Source of the DNA: Hawksworthiomyces lignivorus
Lineage: Eukaryota > Ascomycota > Sordariomycetes > Ophiostomatales > Ophiostomataceae
Reading direction: 5' to 3'
DNA: 64,000 bases
Assembly (NCBI GenBank): GCA_002917075.1
Contig: NTMA01000044.1
Span: forward strand, 1 to 64,000
A program made the position numbers and the translations under genes. Below are positions 19,394 through 31,381 of the stretch, piece after piece (the stretch's first letter is position 1; the number at the start of each line of letters is the position of its first letter). The notes under the pieces are model-generated. The model was not told the origin of the DNA. It made no database searches and saw nothing but the letters and a program-made list of their open reading frames with translations.

Positions 19394-20353
19394 TTATGGT
19401 ATGATCTCAATCACGCTTGAGCTAGTGCTGCGGTTAGATGAGCTCCTCCGTCGCCAGTTTGCTTCGACAAACGAGAGGGCCAGAACGCCAAAGCTTGAGA
19501 GCCTACGCTGGTGTCAGTAGCGAACAAAATTAAGAATCTCAGACCCAAATAGAAGATGCGCGAGTGACATACGTTAGCAGTGCGAGCAGCACAGTCATGG
19601 CAATCTCGGGGCCGATATCATGGTAAGTGCGGCCACCGTCGCCGCCGCTCTTGTGGTTCCGGTTGTATGCGATGTGCCGGGCGGCCTGGAAGCCGGCTAG
19701 GATGGAGCAGATGGCGGAACCGACGCCGAGCAGGGCCTCAAGCAGTATGTCGACAGCCAGCAGGAGGTTGGACCGGTCCTGTTTATGCCATGCGAGGAGG
19801 GAGAGGCGGACGAGCTGCCAGACTAGGGCAAGGCCAGCCTGGTATTCCCAGCGTTAGCAAACCCGTAAAAAAGCAATGAGTATGAAAGAAAAAGTAGAAA
19901 GAGAGAGAGAGAACGCACCACTGGAAGGCCGATGACCCAGTTCAGCCGGATGTCGAGTGGGCTGCCGCCGGCCGGGCTCGTCGCACGCACAAGCAGCAGC
20001 GTGACGGTTCCGATACCGAGGGCGCCGCTGGCCAAGCACGCGGAGCAGACGCGCAAGAAGCACTCGACTGGGTCAATGTAGGCGTCGTTGTCGTAGAGGC
20101 CGTCGAGGATGTCGAGGCGGGCGTGCAGGCGGGAGTGCTGGTGCTGCCGGCTGTGCACGTGGAGGTCTCTGTCGTGGGGCTGGCCGTGGTCCTGGTCGTC
20201 GAGATGGATGTCGCGGCCGCGGTGGCGGTTGTTGCGGCTGTTGTTGTTGGGCCGGCGCGTGAAGATGTCGTCGCGCCGGTTCTCCTCTTTGCCCTGGTCG
20301 TCGAGCCACCGCTCAACCGACTCCGCCTGGCGTGGACTCAGCGAGACGGACAT
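19394..20353 (-). CDS. Four-helix membrane protein with His/Asp-rich N-terminus
   Basis: Exons (minus): 20353-19919, 19838-19573, 19502-19394, giving 269 aa. Introns are GTGCGT to CCAG (80 nt) and GTATGT to GTAG (70 nt). In exon 3 the alternative acceptor eight bases upstream loses the last helix, so the later AG was chosen. Residues 1-100 are hydrophilic, with Asn/Arg and then His/Asp repeats (HDRDLHVHSRQHQHSRLH). Four hydrophobic segments follow (about 110-135, 143-165, 170-192, 212-237); the tail is basic and Ser-rich. No family could be named with confidence. The layout resembles small fungal four-helix integral membrane proteins. The His-rich stretch might bind metal, but this is speculation. 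ATG 20353 is the first in-frame ATG after an upstream non-ATG open stretch. Confidence 0.7.
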
Positions 20354-23300
20354 GTATGGTTTGTAAGGCGTGTCAATGGTTGTATTGGCGTGTTCAGACA
20401 ACGCAGAGACGAGTGTGAAGACGGGAGAATGCAAGACAAGCGGGAAGGCGAATGCAATATCTCTGAGGGAAGAATGGGTTGGAATAGGAGTCAGGCTGAC
20501 CCTTGTCGAAAAGAAGATGAGAGGAAGAAAAACTCCGAAGCCTCGTCTCGCCTGGTCCTGGTTCCCGCTGGGATGTTGATTAAATTATATAGACAATTTA
20601 CTTCCTTCTTCGTCCTCGCCCGCCGGTAGTAAAGCTTGTTTATACAAGATGCAAACCACGAGGTGGCAAATACGACGGGTTGAGGAGGCGGCCCGTTTAT
20701 GCCCTGCGTGCTACTACTTATCATCTCAGATCTACACGAGTAAGCCGAGCCCAGCCCATCGGGGGGGTGAGCGTGTGGACAGGGAGCTCGAGAGGGAGCT
20801 TGTTCGTCATACAGGTGGGATCAGGGCAACACATGAAAACACGGCAGGGGGGAGCTCTGTTCCCAAGGCAGAGATAGCTAATAAGCAGAGAAATGTGGGG
20901 AGAGATGGAAAAAAGACAGTCATAGAGCATGAGAAAGCATTACATGAAGATCTCGTGTGGCGAGGTTGAGGACGAGAAAGAGAGCGATACGCGAAGCGAG
21001 GAACGAGAAAGACAAGTGGGAGAAAAAAACACGATGATTCACGCTTCTCGTCAGCCCATGCGCCCTGCTACGCAAGGTTCTCTCTCTTCGGATATCCAGG
21101 CGTGCCAGGCAAGCCAGGCAACGCAAAAGGGAGAGAAGATGGGTCAGGCAACCTATGACCTTGTCTTCTGTTGTGACGTCGCTTCTACCCCCACACCCTC
21201 TGTTCCTTTCTTTTTCTCTCCCGTTCCTGGTTCAACGAATGAGGCAGACCAATGAAAGCCTTGGCTATGTTTCCATGCGTCTCTTTTCTCTTGCATTTTT
21301 CTCTATGATTTCTATTTGTTCTCTGATTTTCCTCGCCTTTTTTTTTTCTCTGCGTCGATCGCTCGGAATTCCACGGTATTCAACAGCCAAAAGTGGTGGG
21401 CAGAGATGGACCCAGACGCTTTGTTCCTCGTATCACTGCGGCTCAAAAAAACCAGATACAAGACGTGACTTGGATATTCGTACAGTTTCCTACGGCCATT
21501 TGAGAGGCAGAGAGGGGGGGAGGGGTTCATGCAAGGGCGCGTTCGACGATTGCCCCTGGCTGCTCTCTGCAGGTTTTGCATAAACTCCGTGGCGACTGAG
21601 ACAGCTGACCAATGGCCCCATGTTCACATTGAGCCGGGACCAAGAGCACCACAGCAAGAGGAGGCCAGGGTGTTCTGGAAGTTGCTGCAGGTTGAAATTG
21701 GCAAATTGAGACAAGAGAACAGAGCACAATTAAAAAAAAAAGAGAGAGAGACAAACCCTCTCCAGGCAGACGTCATACTATGGGATACAAATGCCGGCCC
21801 GGGATGAAACCATGATGCTGGGATGAGGCGGAAAAAAGCAAGTAAATCTAAGAGGACGCAATAAATATCGATTGAGCTAAGGATTCCTCATCGCTTTTAC
21901 ATGTGCGTCCTGAATAGTCAATTCTTTCGTTCTTTCGTATCATACACGAATAAAGATCTTTCTCTCTCCGGCCAGTCCCGGGCAATGCTCGCGAGGCTGG
22001 GTCACTACGTATACGCGATTCGTGCGCATTGTGGACTCGTCAGACGCCCATCCACATAGCCCATCGGAAGAGCTCGACTCCACACTCCGCGCAATTTCCC
22101 ACCGTAGGGCTGAGCTATGTGACGAGGACATGCTGGCCCTGGACAGCTAGCCTACGGAGTGCATGGAGGCGCCAGCAGGGGGGGGGTATTTCAGAAATTC
22201 AAACACTTTCTATGCTAGGCGTCATATTACTTATTTCTTCATCCTCTCTTTACGAGCTGGGGAAGTCTTAGCCTCGGTAGGGGCGCTTTTCTTGCCCAGC
22301 AATTCTTAATGAATCAGAGGCGCTTCGGTTTTCTACAAATAACGGCGCTCCAACTATTCATTGCGGATATGGGCCGGGAACGCTGCCCCCCCGAGGTGGC
22401 AGCGAGGAACACGCCAGCGGGCGTCGTCTGGTACACGTTATCCTATCTGAAAAGGACACAGCCGCTCCGCGCGCACGACGGCAATTGCAGCGAGTTCGCT
22501 GAACAAGACGAGAAACGCGTAGACCCTAGAGTATGCTGTCTGGAGCACTGCAACTTAACTGGTCCATTTTTCTGACATGCGCCGCGATGCTAGCTACATG
22601 AACGCCGTGCGCAATAGTTGGTATTTCGTCAACGATATCTTTGGGATTTGCATGGCTGCCATCGCAGAATGGTCGACGCCGTTATCTCAAGCAGAGAAAG
22701 ATGCCTTAATCGAATCATGCAACCTTGGCTTATTTGTGGAAAGCACATCGTTATTGGGCATATTTGATGTTAGGCGTCGGCATTACGTGTTCTGACTTGC
22801 TCTCCTGTATTGTCTTTGCTTTGCGCCTGCAAGTCTAACCCGGATCTACTCGTAACTACGATTGAAGAAGAAGTTGTTGTTTCTCAGCGGGTCCAACCAG
22901 CCGCGTAATGCCACGCAAAATCTCGGAATTCTACTGCTTGTTGGACGTTTGCAGTTATACATTCCATCTGCAAAACCGTCTCTACCGGCGATGCGCATAT
23001 TCGGATCGCTCACCTGTCTTTTGCTTTTCATCTACCTATGGATATCGTATGACAGCTAGGTTAGCTAGCTGGGAATGCAGATTCTGAGCTGATGCCATAG
23101 CTTCATAGACATCACGCCAGGATGCGAGGTCGTGCGGGAAGAGATAAGATGCCAGCAATGACATGTTGGAGACAAAATATGGTCTTCCTGGCGCCCTGGA
23201 TGGGAAATGGGAAAATACGGCAAATAGCAAACATGCAAAATTCAGAAACACGCAAAGCAAGATGGCGAGAGAGTAAAAGTGGTTTCATGATCGCCAGAAA

Positions 23301-25361
23301 GAGAAGATCGCCGTCACGAGACGGGTCCTGGGAGGCCAAGAACAGCATCTCTGTCTGCCGCTCCCGCCTCAAGCTCCCGCCTGTTCAGACTTGGGTTTCT
23401 GAGTCATTTTGCAAGAACATTACATGTTCTTACTGGATCGTTGCCGCCAGAGCTTGCATGTCGAAAGAGGAGAGACGCGAAGCTCTTTTCTAAGCTCAGA
23501 GCTTCTACGAGCACTTCCAAGCTCACCATCTCTTCACCAGGCCGTGGCTTGTAATCAGTGGGACATCAGCCTGACTCTATAATAGTCTTGAGTGGATATT
23601 AAGCCAATGCATCCTTGGTCCGGCTTGATGTGTAAGACGCTGCTCATCTGTCCGGACTTATGAGATGACATTCTCCGCATTGGTAAGAGGGTAATGCGAC
23701 GACCGTTTCGGCGTTGCGCTGTGCAGACTACAAAGAGAGAAACTTAGTCCCCCAAAGAAAGCAGATGCCGCGCAGAATTCTATATGTGGGTAGCAGATAG
23801 GTGCGAATACGAGCGCGAAAACGTGTCCGCGTGTGCCACGCTGCGCAGCCTCATCGGCGTTCGTCAGTACTACTATGTTTAGCAGCGACTCTTCTTCTAG
23901 ATGGTGTCACTTCCTCTCTCTTGCGTAAGAAGCGAAGAAAAGAGAATGAAAAGAGATAATAAAACATGTCAACAAGAAGATCCCATATGATCCCAGTCAC
24001 AAACGATAAATACGAACAAGACTGTGGCTGATATGAGTGCTTTCGTACACACTAAGAGCACCGGTGGACACATGAAACGAGGCATCTACGTCATCCTTCT
24101 TTAGAGCACGGCTCACAAAAATGGATAGTTGTACATAGGGCTGGAATGATAAGGACAGAAAAATAAAAGGAAAATGTAAGAACACAATGCCTCGGTCATT
24201 GAACAAAAAGACGACCAACAAAAAAAAAGTGTAAGCAGTCAGATCGTAGAGGAACAAGGAACAGAAAACAAAAATAGAAACAAACCAAGGGGAGAAAACT
24301 AGGGAGAAACTTGCACCACGAATCATCGCCGTTTTCTTTGAGGAGAGAGAGCTAGTAATTGACGTGCTCGGGAAAAAGTTCGACAAATGAGGGAGCCAGA
24401 CTAAGTGCGCCTCAGAGGGTCCCCATTCTCTCTCGACGCACACTCGGGCTACCACTACTGGGTGCCACTTCACTGGATATGCCGACAATGCTACACACGG
24501 CCCAGTACGACTACGCAGCAATTCAGCCTACGACCACGGAGTACTACTCTGTTATTTTCCTTTTCCATACAGTAGCCTGTACTAATCGCCAGCTGGCCAG
24601 ACCGCTGGTCCAACGCGTTGCGGCAAGGTCATTTTTGTTATGTTGCCTGCACAGCCCCACGCAGTAGCTTGAAAGCCGGTAATGAGAGGCCAATGGAGAC
24701 GGGCGTAGAGCGGACAGAGGAGGGGAGACAATGACGACGCCTCTTCGCCGCTGCGGAAGAGTAATACGCATCTGTATACAGAGAATCTAGTTAAGGCTTA
24801 ATTGCTTGTGATTAGCGGACGCAGAGAGAAGGGGAAAAAAAGGGCCCAGTCGAAGGACCTTGGGCGAAACAGCTCCGTCGATAATAACAAATTAAAGCAG
24901 CTAGAGAGCACTGGCGTCCCTTTATCATGGGACAACGCAGCTTGGCTAATTTTTCTTGTCTGTTCGGATTTCAGCTGGTTGTGGACTGGTGCGAACCTTG
25001 AAAGCTGTGCCTAGACTGTTTGAGTTTCCTTGCATTTCGCAAAACCATGTCTAGAAATGCACGTCTGTCTGCCCCATTCTGCATCCGGCGGTCTGATGCC
25101 ATTGTCTCTTTGGCACTGAAACTATAATGCTTCGCAGTCCCCAAGCACAGTAGCACAAACTCTTGTCTTGCGATTCTGCTTTGCAGCAAAATTCTACTCA
25201 GCCAGTTCTGCTGTGGGTGGAGGACCCCACCACGCGCCATCTCGAGACAATCTATGCCCTACGCCTTACGCCCTACGCTCTTTAACATACGTCTTCTTCA
25301 TCCGCTTCCTCAATTGACCGACTACGTCTGGCACTCTGCATCTGTCGCATAGCCTTTCACC
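20354..25361. other. Long (5 kb) gene-poor spacer
   Basis: No intact gene was recognised. It holds many short frames on both strands, A/G-rich runs at about 20930-21030 and 21735-21750, and a T run at 21331-21345. The only frames with protein-like composition are at 22309-22795 (listed separately). Confidence 0.45.
22309..22795 (+). pseudogene. Possible gene remnant of unknown family
   Basis: Two consecutive ATG frames (22309-22575 and 22577-22795) lie one base out of phase and are separated by a single nucleotide. Both have globular-protein composition: CPPEVAARNTPAGVVWYTL with several Cys in the first, and LSQAEKDALIESCNLGLF with a following LLGIFD in the second. Read together they look like one protein broken by a frameshift at about 22575. 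No family is recognised and no splice site pair joins them. Chance open frames remain possible. Confidence 0.3.
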
Positions 25362-27229
25362 ATGGCTGCGCGCCGTGTCGAGGCCGACTCTCTCTCCGCC
25401 CTCAACCTGCTCGCCGCCAACCCCCCTCAGTATCCGCACAACCCCACCGAGGGGCTGCGCGAGCCACTGACGCTCTACATCTCGCGGGTGCCGGGGACCA
25501 GAGGTATGTTTTTCTGTCCTCTCCCATGTATATCTTGCCGTACCTGCTCACGTTTCGTCTTCTCTCGCAGACATCATCCTCTCCACTCTCAAGCCGCAGC
25601 GAAAGAACGTCACCTTCGAAGACGTCTCCAACGCCCTCTACTACGTGCACCTCGACCTACCGTCCGACAGCCTGCTGGCGCCCCTGGCGGCGTCGGCGCC
25701 AAAAGAGCCCTCCAGCAGCTCCGCGAGCATCATCGCGAGGAAGCCCCTGCCGGCGAGAGACGCAGTGACCACACCAGTTCCTATAGCCACACCGCCTGTC
25801 ACAGTCGCGGCCAAGACATCCGACTCTCCCCTTCCACCGCTTCCCGCCCAGGCATCGCCTCCACCATACACACCTCCCCAATACACACCTCCCGAAGACC
25901 CAACAGCGCTCACATTATGGCCGCCGGCACCACTGCCACCACTGCCGCCGCCGCCACAGGTTAGCGTCCCGCAACCATGGGTGCCGCCAGGATTTCGCCT
26001 GGATGAGCAGCACAACTTCGGCCCCGCCTTCAGCAACGCCAGCGCAGATGCGTCGCCACTCTCCCCCGGCCAGCCAGCTCCGTCCGCCGCGCTCCCTGTG
26101 CGTACCCGACCGCCGCCTCCATCATCCGCTACGTACTCTGCGCCTAACGTCTTGGCGCCCATACCACGAAAGCCAGTTGGGCCGCGCTCCCTCGGCGGTG
26201 GCGGCACTGCTGGCAGGCCCCCGAGCAATAGCGTGGGCGAGGTGGTTCAGCACCCGCAGGAGAGAGAGCTTCCAGGGACACCTCTTCCTCTGCCACCAAT
26301 CGGCTCGGGTGTGCGGGTTGCCAGCCCGCTTTCGTCGCCACCAATGGTGCTGCCGCCGACAGACACACAGCCGCAGCAGCCCTATCCATCCTATCCATCC
26401 TATCCATCCTATCAGCAGCAGCAGCAGCAATATTATGTGCCGCCATCACCACCCAAGCAAAACAGCCCACAGTCTGCTCCAGCCCCCAGCAGCACCGCCA
26501 ACTTTGTTCCCTTCCAGCTGACCCTCATCCGCCGCGACCCGTCCACGAACAGCCAGTGGAACGTCGGCAAGATTACGTCCGTGCAGCAGACAGCAGCGGC
26601 GGCGGCGGAGCCGTCTTCATATCCCCTAGGCGCATCCTCGTACGCGGATGCTGCCGACCCGTCGTCGACATCTTCTTCTGCCTCGCCTGCGGCCGCCCAG
26701 GAGCAGCCCTCCATTCGCATTCACCTCGAGACGTCGGGCTATGCCAAGTTCCGCGGTTTCCCCTCGCGCCAGGCCGTCGAGCACGCATCGGCGGCCTCTT
26801 CGTCGACGGGGCTGCCGCGCTCTCTGGCAGCAGCTGTGGCTGCTGCGGGCCGCAGCCAGCAGGACGACGACGACCGGCTAGGCGGCTTCTCGCGGCAGGT
26901 GGTTATGACGTACACGAAGAGCTGGACGGCAGGGATCCGCAACGCGTTCAAGCGACACGACCGGTCGAGCTCGGACGTCGGTGGCAGCGGCGGCGGCGGC
27001 TGGCCAGCTGCTGACGCTGCTGAGCAGGCAGGCGCAATGGGGTTCGGGGCGGACGACCTGGAGCCGCCGCTGCAGCCGCCGCCGCCGCCTGGCAGGCGGT
27101 TTCGCGGAAACAGCATGACATCGACGGCGTCCGGCGACTCGGGCTGGGGCGACGGAGGGAGGAGCAGTCGAGAGCTGGGACGAGGGCCCGTAGGAGGAGG
27201 AATGGCTGTTGGAAAGGATGCAGGCGAGT

Positions 27230-27260
<31 letters not shown>

Positions 27261-27927
27261 ACCCCTGATCACGCGGCCCGGCCCAGGCCTCAAGCCGCGG
27301 GGCTACGTCTTCACCAGCCCGTGGGACGGCCGCTGCGAGTTCCGCACGGGCAACGGCGGGCGCACGCTCAAGTGCCGCCACGTGCTGAACCCGGGCGGCG
27401 GCGGCTACAACCCCCTGGTCATGGCGCAGAACCTGCGCGACGGGCAGGGCCTAGCAGCGGCGGTCACCGGTAGCGTCGGCGGGGGCGGGGGAGGCGGTAG
27501 CGGCGAGCGCGCCCGCGCGGGCTCCCTCACGTCGGCGCTGACGGGCGCGGTCCCCGTCAGCGAGCTGCGCTTCAACCTGCCCAACGCGGAGCTGTTCCGC
27601 CCCAAGAAGCACGCGGCCAGCGACCAGCTGTACGGCAAGTTCCACGACCACCTGCACCACTTCCACCAGCGCCGCCACCACCGGCGGGGGTCGTCGACCA
27701 CGGACGACGACTACTACGAAGACGAGGACGAGGACGACGCGGCGGACGACGACGCCAACGCGGAGATGGACCTCAGCATGGGCCGCGAGCGCGCCGGCGG
27801 CGGCAACCGCGGCAAGCGGGCCAAGCTGGGCAAGCTCATCATATGCGACGACGGGTTCAAGATGCTGGACCTAGTGGTGGCGGCGAACATGGGCATCTGG
27901 TGGGTGTCGTGGGAGAAGAGCTTCTGA
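25362..27927 (+). CDS. Proline-rich conserved fungal protein of unknown function
   Basis: 832 aa, exons 25362-25503 and 25571-27927. The intron is 67 nt, GTATGT to CGCAG, phase 1. ATG 25362 has a good CACCATGG context. The N-terminal block (residues 1-80), with LYISRVPGTR, DIILSTLKPQRKNVTFEDVSNALYYVHLD, is well structured. Residues 85-350 are Pro-rich and disordered, with a four-fold Tyr-Pro-Ser run and polyGln. Three conserved islands follow: FQLTLIRRDPSTNSQWNVGKI, a GFSRQVVMTYTKSWT segment, and GYVFTSPWDGRCEFRTGNGG with LKCRHVL. A His-rich stretch (YGKFHDHLHHFHQRRHHRR), an acidic run and the closing LGKLIICDDGFKMLDLVVAANMG complete it. The islands look like one beta-rich domain split by long low-complexity inserts. 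The function is unknown to me, and no signal peptide or membrane helix is seen. Confidence 0.85.
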
Positions 27928-28693
27928 GGAAAGGTAATAAGGCTTAGAGTAAAGGAGTACAGGTAGATACAAATGTAGAGAACGAGATATGATTGATGAT
28001 TGAACCAAATACAATCTAATCAAAGTGAGTCGATATGAATTGAAGTGAAGCCTTTTGGCTGCTGATCTTTTACTGCCTTTGCTGGGTAGATCTCGTCGTT
28101 TCCTTGGGAGCAGCAGCAACAGGAGCGCGTTGGCTGCTCCTGCATTACTTCTGCTTATGACTTCACTCTTCGCCTTCTCTGGCAGGTTCTCCCTTTCGCT
28201 CTTGCCCATGCTGCACCGTGGTTGGCTCGTATGGTTACATAATCAAACTCCACGTGAATCATATGTTTTGCTTATCACTTTCCAGCCAATCATCTGCCGC
28301 CTGAAGTCATCCGCCGCACAAGCTGTCTCCACCCATTCGTCGCTGCGTCTGTTCTGTGGCTCGTTGCCAGAAAATTGCCGACCAGAAAAGCGTCCACCAC
28401 CACCATCGACTTTTGACCCTTTCTGTTTTCCCTCAGCTCCCCGACGGTCGACACTACCACCACACCCCCCCAAAAGCCTCAATTGACGACGGCCCACCGC
28501 ATCTCGCGAGACTGCATTGGTGGCGTCTTTGCTTTACATTTGCGGATTGTTTATCGACTTCGTCCTTTTTTTTTTTCGAGAGCGACCCATTAAACTGCTG
28601 GAGTGAAGATAGCTTGCGACGAGCTGTTTTTCATTCCTCTTTTTCCCGCTCTCCTCTCCCTTCCCCCGACCACCACCAATACCACCAGCAACA
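27928..28693. other. Promoter region of the complex I 23 kDa gene
   Basis: Pyrimidine-rich runs close to the ATG (28566-28680) are typical of fungal promoters. No gene is supported. Confidence 0.5.
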
Positions 28694-29671
28694 ATGCTGT
28701 CCGCACAACTCGTCCGCGCCTCGACAATGGCGCGCACGGCACGAGCCATGCCTCTGTCCGGATCGCCGCTCCTCGCCGCGCTCTCTGCCACACAACCGCA
28801 GTCCGTCAGTCTCCGGATGGGCATGGCCGCCGCCGCCATCTCCGCCCCTTCAAGACGAACCTACGCGACGCCCGCCGGCCCGCCGCCAAAGGGCTTCCGC
28901 ATCACGCCCCGCCCCGAATGGGACCAAGAGAAGCAGGGCACGTTCGACAAGATCGGCAACTACTTCATGCTGCTGGAGATGCTCCGCGGCATGTACGTGC
29001 TGCTCGAGCAGTTCTTCCGCCCACCGTACGTTCCCACCCTTCGAGGCGGATATCCTGAGGAATTTCCAAGGAGAGAAGCATTCAACTAACCTCTTGTCAC
29101 TTCCATAGATACACCATCTACTACCCCTTCGAGAAGGGCCCCATCTCCCCCCGGTTCCGCGGCGAGCACGCGCTGCGGCGGTACCCTTCAGGCGAAGAGC
29201 GGTGCATTGCCTGCAAGCTGTGCGAGGCGGTACGTTGACAACCTATCCTCCCTCAATATTTGTTTTATATATATATATATATATATTTTTCCTTTTCCTC
29301 CGCAACCCGTAGCTGACTGTCTCCAGATCTGCCCCGCCCAGGCCATCACCATTGAAGCCGAGGAGCGTGCCGATGGCTCCCGCCGGACTAGCCGGTACGA
29401 CATCGACATGACCAAGTGCATCTACTGCGGCTTCTGCCAGGAGTCTTGCCCCGTGGATGCCATCGTGGAGTCCCCCAACGCCGAGTATGCCACCGAGACG
29501 CGTGAGGAGCTGCTGTACAACAAGGGTGCGTAACTTGGTCCCGATTCTTCTTCTCTTTCTTATTCTGGTATTCTGAGACACTAACAATACACAGAGAAAC
29601 TCCTTGCCAACGGTGACAAGTGGGAGCCCGAGCTGGCCGCGGCCATCCGGGCGGACGCGCCGTACCGGTAA
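28694..29671 (+). CDS. NDUFS8: NADH:ubiquinone oxidoreductase 23 kDa iron-sulfur subunit (NDUFS8/TYKY type)
   Basis: Mitochondrial complex I subunit that carries electrons through two 4Fe-4S clusters (N6a, N6b) toward ubiquinone. Exons: 28694-29025, 29109-29229, 29327-29525, 29595-29671, giving 242 aa. All introns are GT-AG and frame holds across them. The N-terminus is a basic, Ala/Ser/Arg-rich mitochondrial presequence ending near [11 protein letters not shown]. The two ferredoxin motifs are complete: [15 protein letters not shown] (split by intron 2) and [15 protein letters not shown]. The segment [21 protein letters not shown] is a family hallmark. Intron 2 contains a TA dinucleotide run. 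The length matches the family plus presequence. The mitochondrial acyl carrier protein, another complex I component, is the next gene downstream. Confidence 0.97.
29266..29287. repeat. TA dinucleotide run within intron 2 of the complex I gene
   Basis: About ten TA units lie between the donor at 29230 and the acceptor at 29326. Confidence 0.85.
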
Positions 29672-30575
29672 TGCGGATCCGTGGGAGACCTACAAAGGAA
29701 GAAATAAAACCATAAAAAAAGCATTACATAAAAGAACCCATTGACAAGTAATCATAAATTGTCACCATGGATGGAGAGAAGCAGAACTGAGGCTCATCTA
29801 GGAGAGAAGAGAACGCAACGCTGTATATACACATTCATATTTTGCTTTCCAACTGCGAAATAAATTGTTTCCCTTTGTCGGACCGCCTTTCCCGGGCTAT
29901 GTCGTAGCTATTGATTGAAGCTGGCTCTTAGGCAGCATACTGTTCTGTGCACTATTGATGGACACCAAGTTCATCTTGCTGACCAATTGCCAAGTTTCAA
30001 CAGAATATTTCGTTGCGTCGACCAACAATTGCCTCCTGCATTGCCTGAGGATATGCCACCCATTTCTTGGTACTCTGCCTTTTCCCCCTCACATCTCTCT
30101 ATTTTTTTTTTTGGCGGTTGCTCACCGTCCACGTGACTTTTGTCCACCATTTCGGAGCTAAATAACGTCTTCTCTGATTGGCCCGTGAGCCGGGATTGAG
30201 CGCAAGCTTTCTCGGGTTTTTCCCAATTTTTCGTCTCGCTTTCGCTCCTCTCTTTGTTTTTCCGTATCTCTGAACCTCTGCATTTGTGTGCTCTTCCTCC
30301 TCCTGCTTGTCGACCTCATCGCAACCACACAGCCACTCGCCGACACCCTGGGATCCCGAACGACCATCACATCGGCCGTTTGCTCCAATTCGCTCTAGGT
30401 GAGTCTGCTTATCCCTTTACTTGCCGGGCAATTCGTCATACCATTTTTGTTCCCTTTGCTCTTCTCCGCAATCTTCCATGGCTTGGCCAGACAGACTAAC
30501 TTTCTGACAAAACCCATAAAGCCTCATTTCTCCCTTCCACACGCACACACACGCACATCCGCACACCCACCCATC
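29672..30575. other. Intergenic and leader of the acyl carrier protein gene
   Basis: It includes an ATTGG (CCAAT on the minus strand) at 30177-30181 and a CT-rich leader. A likely leader intron is listed separately. No other gene was seen. Confidence 0.55.
30399..30521 (+). other. Probable 5'-UTR intron of the acyl carrier protein gene
   Basis: A consensus GTGAGT donor after CTCTAG, a GACTAAC branch point at 30494-30500 and an AAAG acceptor at 30521 lie just upstream of the ATG at 30576. The 123-nt length fits fungal introns. Confidence 0.6.
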
Positions 30576-31381
30576 ATGTTCCGCTCTGCCGTTGCCCGCT
30601 CTGCGGCTGCCTCCGCATCCCGCCGCGCCGTGTCCAGCTTCTGCCGCGCCGCCCTCGTCCGCCAGACCGCCGCCGCTTCCCCGGTGTCGCTGAACCGGAT
30701 AGCCCTGGCCGCCCCGCTCAAGGCCGTTGCCCCCACCGCCGTGCGGTGGTACTCGGCCGGCGGCGCCCTCAACAAGGAGGAAGTGGAGGGCCGGATCATC
30801 AGCCTTCTGCAGGGGTTTGACAAGGTCAACGATGCGTCGAATGTGCGTGCCAGTCCCTAGCCGCTTTGTCCGCCACCCACATGCAAGAGAAAAGCTGGGA
30901 GTGATCCCTCCCCCTCAGACTGCTAGACAGACAGAGAGATCTGTGTCGGCATTCGTGAGGGTGGATTTTCCCTTGCGGCTGGACTCATTTCCTTTGTGTA
31001 GCTTTCTTTTGGGGCCCCCAAGTTGCTAATATTCCCCTCCCTCTCCAGATCAAGGCCACTTCGCACTTCGCCAACGACCTCGGCCTCGACAGCCTCGACA
31101 CCGTGGAGGTGGTGATGGCCATCGAGGAGGAGTTCAGCATCGAGATCCCGGACAAGGACGCGGACACCATCCACAGCGGTACGTTGTTTCTTTACTCCCC
31201 TCTCTCCGCGACAGGTGGCTGGATAGTTTGGCCCCTCCTCGCTACAGCATAACCCTCAACGTCCTTCCTGGCTTGACGCTTGTTTCCCCTTCACCACTTT
31301 CTTTCAGTATAGGTTGCTGACAGCCTTTCTACAGTCGACAAAGCCGTTGAGTACATTCTGAACCAGCCGGATGCCCACTAA
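30576..31381 (+). CDS. ACP1: Mitochondrial acyl carrier protein
   Basis: Carries acyl chains on a phosphopantetheine arm for mitochondrial fatty-acid (octanoate/lipoate) synthesis, and is a structural subunit of complex I and of Fe-S assembly machinery. Exons: 30576-30842, 31049-31178, 31335-31381, giving 147 aa. Introns of 206 and 156 nt are GT-AG and keep frame. Residues 1-60 are an Arg/Ala/Ser-rich mitochondrial presequence ending near AVRWYSAGG. The mature domain holds [23 protein letters not shown] with the pantetheine-bearing Ser of the DSL motif, then [19 protein letters not shown]. The acidic surface typical of ACP is clear. Confidence 0.96.

Noticed and set aside
25641..26228. Long frames antisense to the proline-rich gene
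   Set aside because: They are Gly/Arg-rich shadows of a Pro-rich GC-rich coding strand, with no splice support.
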